Assembly (NCBI GenBank): GCA_035517415.1
Contig: DATIYW010000205.1
Location: forward strand, 1-54,167
Length of the DNA: 54,167 nucleotides
DNA from: DATIYW01 sp035517415
GTDB taxonomy: Bacteria; Acidobacteriota; Thermoanaerobaculia; Thermoanaerobaculales; Thermoanaerobaculaceae
Direction: 5' to 3'
The translations under genes and the position numbers were made by a program. This document shows positions 25,007 to 32,544 of the stretch, one piece after another (position 1 is the stretch's first letter; each line of letters starts with the position of its first letter). The notes below the pieces were generated by a model, which had not been told where the DNA came from, ran no database searches, and saw only the letters and a program-made list of their open reading frames with translations.

Positions 25007-26671
25007 GTGTTCCGCTACATCCCGATGCTTGCGCTCCTCGCGATGAGTGCCGCCTCGAACCCGCCCCGCCGCTGCGACCGCCTCTTCGTCGGCGGCCTGG
25101 TGCACACGCCCGACGGCATCCGCCGCCTCGAGGTCGCGGTCGCGTCGGGACGCATCGCAGCGCTGGTGGCGCCCGCCGACGCCGCCGCGTGGCGCGCCGG
25201 CGCCGCCGAGGTGGTCGATCTCGCCGGCGCCCACGTCTACCCCGGCTTCACCGAGAGCCACGGGCACTTCGCCGGCTACGGCGCCGCCCTCGAGAACGTC
25301 GACCTGACCGGGGCGACGAGCTTCGCGGAGGTGGTCGCGCGCGTGAAGGCGGCGGCCGCGCGCACGCCCGGCACGGGTGCCGTGCTGGGCCGCGGCTGGG
25401 ACCAGAACCTGTGGCCGGAGAAGTCGTTCCCGACACACGAGGCGCTCTCCGCGGCGGTGCCCGACCGCCCCGTGATCCTCACCCGGGTCGACGGCCACGC
25501 CGTGCTCGCCAACGCGCGCGCCCTCGCCGCCGCCGGGATCACCGCCGCCACGCCGGACCCCCCGGGCGGGCGCATCATGCGCGAGGCGTCGGGAGCGCCG
25601 AGCGGCGTGCTGCTCGACGGTGCGGAGGAGCTGGTGCAGCGCATGCTGCCGCCGCCGTCCGCGGCCGACATCGAGCGCCGGCTCCTGCTCGCCGCCGGCC
25701 ACCTCGCCCGCGACGGCTTCACCGAGATCCACGACGCCGGCACCTCGCGCGCCGAGCTCGCGGTGCTGCGCGAGCTGCAGCGCAGCGGCCGCCTGCCGGT
25801 GCGCGTCTACGTCATGCTCGCGGGCAGCGACGACGAGCTGCTCGCGGCGGAGCTGCCGAAGGGGCCGCAGCGCAGCGGCGACGGCATGCTCACCATCCGC
25901 GCCGTCAAGCTCTACGCCGACGGCGCGCTCGGCTCGCGCGGCGCGTGGCTGTCCGCGCCGTACAGCGACGACCCGTCGACGCGGGGCCTGGAGGTGACGC
26001 CGCTCGCGCGCCTCGCCGACGTGGTGCGGAGGGCCGTCGCGGCCGGCTATCAGCCCTGCATCCACGCCATCGGCGACGCCGCCGTGACCCGCGTGCTCGA
26101 CCTCTACGAGCGCGAGGTGGGCCCGCGCGGCGCCGCGCTGCGCCCCCGCGTCGAGCATGCGCAGATCGTCCGCCCCGCCGACGTGCCGAGGTTCGCGGCC
26201 CTTTCCGCGATCGCGTCGGTGCAGCCGACCCACTGCACCTCGGACATGCCGTGGGCCCCGGCGCGCCTCGGCGCGGCCCGGATCGGCTGGGCGTACCGCT
26301 GGCGCTCGCTGCTCGCCGCCGGCGCCCGCCTCTGCCTCGGCTCCGACGTGCCGGTCGAGGACCCCGACCCGCGCCTCGGCATCTGGGCCGCCGTCACACG
26401 CCGACCTCCGCGGGGGACAGCGGAGCCCGGCTGGAACCTGCCCGAGGCGCTCACCCTCGACGAGGCGGTCGCCGGATACACGCGCTGGGCCGCGTTCGCG
26501 GCGTTCGAGGAGGGCTCGCGCGGGGCGCTCGCGCCCGGCTTCGCCGCCGACCTCACCGTCCTCGACCGGGACCTCGGCGCGGATCCTCCGGCAACGATCT
26601 TGCAGGCGAGGGTGCTGCGCGCCGTGGTCGGAGGGCGCGACTCGTACGTGGCAGGGAGAGAGACACGGTGA
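25007..26671 (+). CDS. amidohydrolase, YtcJ-like
   Basis: Metal-dependent hydrolase of 554 residues, amidohydrolase-3 (YtcJ) family. Metal ligands: TESHGHFAGYG (HxH), IHAIGD, RVEHAQI and LGSDVPVEDPDP; the possible carboxylated lysine is in VKLYADGALGSRGAWL. WDQNLWPEKSFPTHEALS and DGHAVLANARAL are family hallmarks. The N-terminus (FRYIPMLALLAMSAASN) may be a short signal peptide, so the enzyme may be exported, though the family is usually cytosolic. Substrate unknown: amides or N-acyl compounds are usual. The GTG at 25007 lies six bases after TAAAGT; an ATG at 25025 is an alternative. Its stop overlaps the PCMT start (GTGA). Confidence 0.9.
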   Translation: MFRYIPMLALLAMSAASNPPRRCDRLFVGGLVHTPDGIRRLEVAVASGRIAALVAPADAAAWRAGAAEVVDLAGAHVYPGFTESHGHFAGYGAALENVDLTGATSFAEVVARVKAAAARTPGTGAVLGRGWDQNLWPEKSFPTHEALSAAVPDRPVILTRVDGHAVLANARALAAAGITAATPDPPGGRIMREASGAPSGVLLDGAEELVQRMLPPPSAADIERRLLLAAGHLARDGFTEIHDAGTSRAELAVLRELQRSGRLPVRVYVMLAGSDDELLAAELPKGPQRSGDGMLTIRAVKLYADGALGSRGAWLSAPYSDDPSTRGLEVTPLARLADVVRRAVAAGYQPCIHAIGDAAVTRVLDLYEREVGPRGAALRPRVEHAQIVRPADVPRFAALSAIASVQPTHCTSDMPWAPARLGAARIGWAYRWRSLLAAGARLCLGSDVPVEDPDPRLGIWAAVTRRPPRGTAEPGWNLPEALTLDEAVAGYTRWAAFAAFEEGSRGALAPGFAADLTVLDRDLGADPPATILQARVLRAVVGGRDSYVAGRETR

Positions 26672-27396
26672 GGAGGCCGCTCGTGCTGCTCATGCTCGCG
26701 CTGGCCGGTGGCTGGTCGTCGGGATGCGGAGGGAGGGGCGCCGACGACCCGGAGGGGCACTGGGCGAGGCTGCGCGATGAGATGGTCACCTCCCAGATCG
26801 CCGCCCGCGGCGTGCGCGACCAGGGGGTGCTCGACGCGCTGCGCGCCGTGCCGCGCCATCTCTTCGTCCCCGCCGACCTCCGCGAGGAGGCCTACGCGGA
26901 CCACCCGCTGCCGATCGCCGAGGGGCAGACGATCTCGCAGCCGTACATCGTCGGCCTGATGACCGAGCTGCTCGAGGTCAAGCCCGGCGCCCGCGTGCTC
27001 GAGATCGGTACCGGCTCCGGCTACCAGGCGGCGGTGCTCGCCGCGATGGGCTGCGAGGTCTACACGATCGAGATCCGCGACACGCTCGCCAGGGAAGCCG
27101 ACAAGCGCCTCCAGTCGCTCGGCTACAAGCGCATCCACGTCCGCACCGGCGACGGATACGCCGGTTGGGTAGCGGCTGCGCCGTTCGCCGGGATCGTCGT
27201 GACCGCGGCGCCGGAGCGGATCCCGGAGCCGCTCGAGCAGCAGCTCGCGATCGGCGGCCACCTCGTCATCCCGGTCGGCGCGTTCTACCAGCAGCTCAAG
27301 GTCATCACCCGCCGCGGCCCCGACGACTTCCCGGAGCGGGACGTGATCCCGGTGCGCTTCGTGCCGATGACCGGCGAGATCGAGCGTCGCCCGTAG
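26668..27396 (+). CDS. pcm: protein-L-isoaspartate O-methyltransferase, probably exported
   Basis: Methylates isoaspartyl residues of damaged proteins with S-adenosylmethionine to start their repair. 242 residues. The fold is clear: DEMVTSQIAARGVRDQGVLDAL, VPRHLFVP, QTISQPYIVGLMTELL, the SAM-binding LEIGTGSGYQAAVLA, and VVTAAPERIPEPL with QLAIGGHLVIPVG. Unlike cytosolic PCMT, it starts with a lipoprotein-like signal (RRPLVLLMLALAGGWSSGC), so it may act outside the cytoplasm, where SAM supply is puzzling. The GTG overlaps the upstream stop. It faces away from the Tat-exported asparaginase-family gene, whose product may also deal with isoaspartyl bonds. Confidence 0.92.
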   Translation: MRRPLVLLMLALAGGWSSGCGGRGADDPEGHWARLRDEMVTSQIAARGVRDQGVLDALRAVPRHLFVPADLREEAYADHPLPIAEGQTISQPYIVGLMTELLEVKPGARVLEIGTGSGYQAAVLAAMGCEVYTIEIRDTLAREADKRLQSLGYKRIHVRTGDGYAGWVAAAPFAGIVVTAAPERIPEPLEQQLAIGGHLVIPVGAFYQQLKVITRRGPDDFPERDVIPVRFVPMTGEIERRP

Positions 27397-27405
27397 CCGG
27401 CGGCG

Positions 27406-27642
27406 ATGACGGGGGCGCCGAGCTTCACGCCGGCGCTGTTCGACGGCCAGGGCAGGCAGGCGTGGGCCGGCACCCGGAGCTACCAGGCGGGCGAGTTCTT
27501 CCAGTACCAGCAGCCCTACCTGGCGTTCGGCGGCACCGCCGACGGCCACGCCCGCGTCACCGTGGTCAGGGGTTCGGGCGTGCTCGCCACCGCCTCGGTC
27601 CTCGACCGGCGGACCAACCACCCCACGACGATCATGATGCGG
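27406..27642 (+). pseudogene. remnant C-terminal module of a secreted protein
   Basis: After the pcm stop, in the same frame, about 79 codons encode FDGQGRQAWAGTRSYQAGEFF and then GSGVLATASVLDRRTNHPTTIMM. This matches the C-terminal strand pattern of the secreted protein at 19012-19734 (closing FAFASVIDSRSGAP). It has no signal peptide or N-terminal half, and the open frame then runs meaninglessly into the opposite-strand gene. It looks like a fragment left by deletion or recombination, not a working gene; a short expressed peptide is possible but unlikely. Confidence 0.4.
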
Positions 27643-27711
27643 CGCTGGGCGGGAGCGGGGCGCAATGCCGGCTCCGCGCGCCGGCCGCGCGGCGCGAGGG
27701 CGCCCGGCCGG

Positions 27712-27918
27712 CTACTCCCGCAGCCAGATGCGGACCGCGCGCTCCTCCTGCACCATCTCCACCTTGCCCTCCTTCGCGAGCCATCCGACCGCCATGTAGA
27801 CCATGGCCCGGGGGGCGTCGACGCCCTTCTCGAGCGCCGTCAGGCTGACCTTCCCGTTGGCGCGGAGGAAGTGCCAGACCTTGCCTGGAGCCTGGGCGAG
27901 GTTGTCCATGTACGTCAT
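27712..27918 (-). CDS. winged helix-turn-helix protein (DUF2582-like)
   Basis: Compact protein of 68 residues made of one winged helix: GKVWHFLRANGKVSLTALEKG, VDAPRAMVYMAVGWLAKEGKVEMV and a wing ending VRIWLRE. The conserved MAVGWLAKEGKV core is typical of the small DUF2582/wHTH_10 family, thought to bind DNA. The target is unknown. ATG at 27918 with GGGAGG about ten bases upstream; the alternative Met four codons later lacks this spacing. It lies downstream of the GH57 gene's end on the same strand (61 bases). Confidence 0.8.
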   Translation of the reverse strand: MTYMDNLAQAPGKVWHFLRANGKVSLTALEKGVDAPRAMVYMAVGWLAKEGKVEMVQEERAVRIWLRE

Positions 27919-27979
27919 CGCTGCGACCTCCCAGGCGTGCGATTCTGACGCGATTTGGACCGCGCCGCAAGATCGACCG

Positions 27980-30394
27980 TCACCGCGGACGCACCCGCAG
28001 CAGGCCGCCGAGCCGCTCGTAGCGGACGAGCCACTCGCGCGCCTCGGCGTCGCCGGCCTCGACCTCGTGCTGCCGGCGGCTCACCACCTCCGCGGGCAAC
28101 GCGAAGTACGCGTTCTGCGCCTGCCACAGGTCGACCTCGAACGGCAGCCAGCGCGCCAGCTCGACGCCCTCGATCAGCGCCGCGAGCGCCGCCGGGCGGT
28201 CGGGGTCGCGCAGCAGCATCTCGCCGAGCCGCGCCAGGGTGCGCTGGAGGCGGAACGCGAGGCTCGCGGTCCGCAACGCGACCTTTGCCTGCTCCGCCTC
28301 GCGCACCAGCGCGCGGATGCGCCCGGCGTCGAGCTCGGGGGCGCGCAACGCCCGCCGCAGCTCGGTGTTGAGGACGAACTCCGCGGTGGCGAGGAACGGG
28401 CGCGGCAGCGGCGCGCCGATCCCCTCGAGGTAGCGCATCAGCGGCGCGTGCCGGTCGTAGAGCTGGCGGATGACCGCGGCGGCCTCGTCCAGCGTCGCCT
28501 CGAGGATCGTGCGCAGGATGCGGCGCTGCTCGTCCGGGAACAACGACGCGAGCGAGCACGCGCCGTCGAAGCGCTGGTCGAGCACGCGCAGCACCGCCGC
28601 GACGTCGCCGCGGCCGAACGCCGCCTCGACCTCGGCGACCACCGCGCGGAAGGCCTCCTCGCCCGGGAACGGCAGCACCCCGCCCGAGACGTTGTGGTCG
28701 CCGATGTGGAGCACGGCGAACGCGAACTCGGCGGACTCCCGCGTGATCTCGGAGCGCGCCGCCAGGCGCCCGAGGCGCAGGCTCGCCCGCCCCGCCGCGA
28801 GGCGGCGCTGCTCGGTGCATTCGACGCGGTGCGCCGGCGAGCGCCCGCCGCCGCCGAACGACCCGGCGAGCGCCTCCTGGGCGGCGATCCGCGCCAGCCC
28901 GGCGCGCGCCGGCTGCACCAGCTTGCGGAAGATCGCATCGGCGGCGCCGTGCTCGGCGAGGTTGCTCGGGGCGCGCGCGAGCAGCGCCAACAAGCGCGCC
29001 TCGAGCGGCTCGCCGGTGAACTCCTGGCCCAGCTCGAGGGCGCGCCCGGCGTATTGCAGCACCTGCACCGTCTCGATCCCCGACACGTCGTCGAAGAACC
29101 AGCCGCAGGAGGTGTACATGAGCATGGCGTGACGCTGCATCTCGAGCAGCTTGAGCGCCGTGACCTGCTCGGCGGGCGCCAGCGGGCGGGCGCCGTGCGC
29201 CGCCAGGAAGCGGTCGACGCTCTCGGCGGAGCGGTCGAGGACCACGTCGACGTAGGCGTCGCGCGCCGCCCAGGGATCGGCGAGGAGGCCGTCGGAGCGC
29301 GCCTCGAACAGCGTCGCCAGGGCATCGCGCAGCCAGTCGAGCGCGGCGCGCAGCGGACCCCGCCACGCCTGCCGCCAGCCGGGGTGCGCGCCGGTCGCGC
29401 AGCCGCAGTCGGAGCGCCAGCGCTCCACGCCGTGTCCGCAGCTCCACGAGCTGTCCGCGACGATCTCCGCCTCGTGGCGCGGCGGGTGGCCGGCGAGGAA
29501 CCCCGCGTAGTTGGTCAGGCGCGCCTGCGGGTTCGCCTCCAGGGCGTGGAGCGCCCAGGCGAGCGCCATGTCGCCGAAGCGGTGGTGGTGACCGTAGGTC
29601 TCGCCGTCGGTGGCGATGTGCACGAGCGCGTCGCGGCCGCGCGGGTCGGGGACGGCGGCGAGCAGCCGGCCGGCGAACGCCTCGCCGCTCGCGAGCAGGC
29701 GCTCGAACGCCACCGCCCGCGAGATCGGCCCGTCGTAGAAGAACACCGCGATCGCCGCGCCCGAGGGGAGCGCCACCCGATAGGCGACGGTCGGGTCGAC
29801 GCTCCCGCCCGCGACCTCGCGCCACCCCTTCTCGCCGATCGCGCGCACGCGGCGCGCCTGGTGCGGCGCGAGGACGGTGAAGCGGACGCCCTCCGCGGCG
29901 AGCGCCTCCAGCGTCTCGACGTCGACCGCGGTCTCGGGCAGCCACATCCCCTCCGCCGACCGGCGGAAGCGGTGCTCGAAGTCGCGCAGCCCCCAGCGCA
30001 CCTGGGTCGCCTTGTCGCGCCGGTTGGCGAGCGGCAGGATGACGTGGTTGTACGCCTGGGCGAGCGCCGAGCCGTGGCCACCGAAACGGGCCGCGCTGGC
30101 GCGGTCGGCGTCGAGCACGGCGCGGTAGACGTCGGGTCGCGCCGTCTCCAGCCAGGCCAGGAGCGTGGGACCGAAGTCGAAGCTGATCCGCGAGTAGTTG
30201 TTGACGATGTCGACGATCGTGCCGGCGCCGTCGAGGATGCGGGAGGCGGCGTTGGGGGCGTAGCACTCCGCCGCGACGCGCTCGTTCCAGTCGTGGTACG
30301 GCTCGGCCGAGTCCTGCACCTCGATCGTCTCGAGCCACGGGTTCTCCCGCGGCGGCTGGTAGAAGTGCCCGTGGATGCAGACGAAGCGGCCCAT
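27980..30394 (-). CDS. glycoside hydrolase family 57 protein with DUF3536
   Basis: Cytosolic glycan-active enzyme of 804 residues. The N-terminal half is a GH57 barrel: CIHGHFYQPPRENPW (the HQP region), GMWLPETAVDVETL with Glu154 as candidate nucleophile, and HIATDGETYGHHH with Asp263 as candidate acid. The C-terminal half is the helical DUF3536 domain. Characterised relatives act on alpha-1,4 glucans as amylases, 4-alpha-glucanotransferases or branching enzymes; this group is uncharacterised. It follows glgB by 80 bases on the same strand, so a glycogen role is likely. The ATG has GGAG, but TTGCGC-18-TAGGGT also ends six bases upstream, so it may have its own promoter. Confidence 0.9.
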   Translation of the reverse strand: MGRFVCIHGHFYQPPRENPWLETIEVQDSAEPYHDWNERVAAECYAPNAASRILDGAGTIVDIVNNYSRISFDFGPTLLAWLETARPDVYRAVLDADRASAARFGGHGSALAQAYNHVILPLANRRDKATQVRWGLRDFEHRFRRSAEGMWLPETAVDVETLEALAAEGVRFTVLAPHQARRVRAIGEKGWREVAGGSVDPTVAYRVALPSGAAIAVFFYDGPISRAVAFERLLASGEAFAGRLLAAVPDPRGRDALVHIATDGETYGHHHRFGDMALAWALHALEANPQARLTNYAGFLAGHPPRHEAEIVADSSWSCGHGVERWRSDCGCATGAHPGWRQAWRGPLRAALDWLRDALATLFEARSDGLLADPWAARDAYVDVVLDRSAESVDRFLAAHGARPLAPAEQVTALKLLEMQRHAMLMYTSCGWFFDDVSGIETVQVLQYAGRALELGQEFTGEPLEARLLALLARAPSNLAEHGAADAIFRKLVQPARAGLARIAAQEALAGSFGGGGRSPAHRVECTEQRRLAAGRASLRLGRLAARSEITRESAEFAFAVLHIGDHNVSGGVLPFPGEEAFRAVVAEVEAAFGRGDVAAVLRVLDQRFDGACSLASLFPDEQRRILRTILEATLDEAAAVIRQLYDRHAPLMRYLEGIGAPLPRPFLATAEFVLNTELRRALRAPELDAGRIRALVREAEQAKVALRTASLAFRLQRTLARLGEMLLRDPDRPAALAALIEGVELARWLPFEVDLWQAQNAYFALPAEVVSRRQHEVEAGDAEAREWLVRYERLGGLLRVRPR

Positions 30395-30474
30395 CGCTCC
30401 ACCCTAGCGTGGCGAAAACCGGGAGCGCAAGGCGGGGCGCGGCGCGGCTCGCGCGGCGCCGCAACCGGCGGAGC

Positions 30475-32397
30475 TCAGTCCGGCGCCTTAAGGAAGACGG
30501 CCGCCAGCGGCGGGAGCGTGAGGCTCAACGAGAACGGGCGCCCGTGCGCGGAGACCTCCGCCGCGCTCACGCCGCCGCCGTTGCCCATGCCGCTGCCGCC
30601 GTACTCGTGCCCGTCGCTGTTGAGCAGCTCCCGCCACCACCCGCCGGTCGGGACGCCGACGGCGTAGCCGACGCGCGGGACCGGGGTGAAGTTGCAGGCG
30701 ACGAGGAGCGGCGGCCCGGTCCGCGCCTTGCGCAGGAACGTCAGCGAGCTCGCCTGCGAGTCGTTGCAGTCCACCCACTCGAAGCCGCCGGGGTCGCAGT
30801 CGAGCTGGTGCAGCGCGGGCTCGCCGCGGTAGAGCCGGTTGAGGTCCTCGACCAGCCGGCGCACCCCCTCGTGCGGCGGGTAGGCGAGCAGGTGCCAGTC
30901 GAGGCTCTCGTCGTGGTGCCACTCGCGCCACTGGCCGATCTCGCCGCCCATGAACAGCAGCTTCTTGCCCGGCTGCGCCCACATGTAGGCGAGCAGGAGG
31001 CGGAGGTTGGCGAACTTCTGCCAGTCGTCGCCCGGCATCTTGCCGAGCAGCGACCCCTTGCCGTGCACCACCTCGTCGTGCGAGAGCGGCAGCACGAAGT
31101 TCTCGTGGAACGCGTAGATCTGGCGGAAGGTGAGCTGGTTGTGGTGGAAGGCGCGGTGGATCGGGTCGTGCGCCATGTACGCCAGCGTGTCGTGCATCCA
31201 GCCCATGTCCCACTTGAGGCCGAAGCCGAGGCCGCCGACGTAGGTCGGGCGCGACACCATCGGCCAGGCGGTCGACTCCTCGGCGACCGTCTGAACGTCG
31301 GGGCGGGCGCGGTACACCTCCTCGTTGCAGCGGCGCAGGAACGCGATCGCGTCGAGGTTCTCCCGCCCGCCGAAGGCGTTCGGGATCCACTCGCCCTCCT
31401 TGCGCGAGTAGTCGAGGTAGAGCATCGAGGCGACGGCGTCGACGCGCAGGCCGTCGGCGTGGTAGCGCTCGAGCCAGAACAGCGCGTTGGAGACGAGGAA
31501 GCTCCTCACCTCGTTGCGGCCGTAGTTGAAGATGTAGCTGCCCCAGTCGGGGTGGTAGCCCTGGCGCGGGTCGGCGTGCTCGTAGAGGTGGGTGCCGTCG
31601 AAGTAGGCGAGCCCGTGCTCGTCGGAGGGGAAGTGCGACGGCACCCAGTCGAGGATCACGCCGATCCCGGCGCGGTGCAGCGTGTCGATGAGGAACATGA
31701 AGTCCTGCGGCGTGCCGTAGCGGCTGGTGGGCGCGAAGAAGCCGGTGATCTGGTAGCCCCACGAGCCGAAGAACGGGTGCTCCATCACCGGCAGCAGCTC
31801 GACGTGGGTGAACCCCATGCGGGTGACGTACTCGGCCAGGCGCGGCGCGAGCTCGCGGTAGGAGAGCGAGCGGTTCCCCTCCTCGCCCACCCGCATCCAC
31901 GAGCCGAGGTGCACCTCGTAGGTCGCCATCGGCGCGGTGAGCGCGTTGGCGCGGGCGCGCGAGGCGAGCCACTCGCCGTCGCCCCACGCGTAGTCGAGGT
32001 CCCACACCACCGACGCCGTCTTCGGCGCCACCTCGGCGTGGAGCGCGAACGGGTCGGCCTTGTCCACCCGGTAGCCGTGGAAGCGCGAGGCGAGGTGGTA
32101 CTTGTACAGCGCTCCGCGCCGGACCCCGGGGACGAAACCCTCCCAGATCCCGGAGCTGCCGCGCGCGGCGAGCCAGCACCCGTCCTTGCTCCAACCGTTG
32201 AAGTCGCCGGCCACGCCCAGCCGTTCCGCATCCGGCGCCCAGACCGCGAAGTAGGTGCCCTCGACGCCGTCGACGGTGAGCGGGTGGGCGCCGAGCTTGT
32301 CGTGGAGGTTGAAGTGGTTGCCCTCGTTGAAGAGGAACAGGTCGGCGTCGGAGAGCAGGCTGACGTCGGATCGGACCTGGTCGGCGCGGTTCCCCAT
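30475..32397 (-). CDS. glgB: 1,4-alpha-glucan branching enzyme
   Basis: Makes the alpha-1,6 branches of glycogen, GH13 family, 640 residues. An N-terminal CBM48 (LGAHPLTVDGVEGTYFAVWAPDA, VAGDFNGWSKDG) leads to the barrel with MGFTHVELLPVMEHPF, GLRVDAVASMLYLDYSR (catalytic Asp), VAEESTAWP (catalytic Glu) and LPLSHDEVVHGKGS (third acid Asp). The ATG at 32397 has AAGGAG seven bases upstream and gives the usual N-terminus; an in-frame ATG at 32415 precedes that site. A TAGTAT -10 box lies at 32442-32437 and a CRP-type palindrome further up. It heads the transcription unit that leads to the GH57 gene. Confidence 0.96.
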   Translation of the reverse strand: MGNRADQVRSDVSLLSDADLFLFNEGNHFNLHDKLGAHPLTVDGVEGTYFAVWAPDAERLGVAGDFNGWSKDGCWLAARGSSGIWEGFVPGVRRGALYKYHLASRFHGYRVDKADPFALHAEVAPKTASVVWDLDYAWGDGEWLASRARANALTAPMATYEVHLGSWMRVGEEGNRSLSYRELAPRLAEYVTRMGFTHVELLPVMEHPFFGSWGYQITGFFAPTSRYGTPQDFMFLIDTLHRAGIGVILDWVPSHFPSDEHGLAYFDGTHLYEHADPRQGYHPDWGSYIFNYGRNEVRSFLVSNALFWLERYHADGLRVDAVASMLYLDYSRKEGEWIPNAFGGRENLDAIAFLRRCNEEVYRARPDVQTVAEESTAWPMVSRPTYVGGLGFGLKWDMGWMHDTLAYMAHDPIHRAFHHNQLTFRQIYAFHENFVLPLSHDEVVHGKGSLLGKMPGDDWQKFANLRLLLAYMWAQPGKKLLFMGGEIGQWREWHHDESLDWHLLAYPPHEGVRRLVEDLNRLYRGEPALHQLDCDPGGFEWVDCNDSQASSLTFLRKARTGPPLLVACNFTPVPRVGYAVGVPTGGWWRELLNSDGHEYGGSGMGNGGGVSAAEVSAHGRPFSLSLTLPPLAAVFLKAPD

Positions 32398-32436
32398 CGC
32401 GAGGCTCCTTCCCAACCTGTTGCGCTGTCGGCAACG

Positions 32437-32442
32437 ATACTA
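32437..32442 (-). promoter_or_regulatory. -10 box TAGTAT upstream of glgB
   Basis: AT-rich hexamer 39 bases before the glgB start in otherwise GC-rich DNA. No good -35 box at the usual distance, as expected for an activator-dependent promoter. Confidence 0.45.
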
Positions 32443-32496
32443 CACGGTCGCGCCGGGCGGCGGGGCGGGTGCGGGCCGTCGCCGACGGGTGTCCTC

Positions 32497-32516
32497 TTTG
32501 TGAACTGATTCACGAG
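32497..32516 (-). promoter_or_regulatory. CRP/FNR-type site TGTGA-N6-TCACG upstream of glgB
   Basis: TTTGTGA and TCACGAG flank ACTGAT, matching nine of ten consensus positions of TGTGA-N6-TCACA. It is about 100 bases before the glgB start and about 65 bases upstream of the -10 box. It shares its core with the perfect site at 16046-16065. Confidence 0.6.
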
Positions 32517-32544
32517 CGTGCGCCGAGCGCACGCCGCGCCGACC

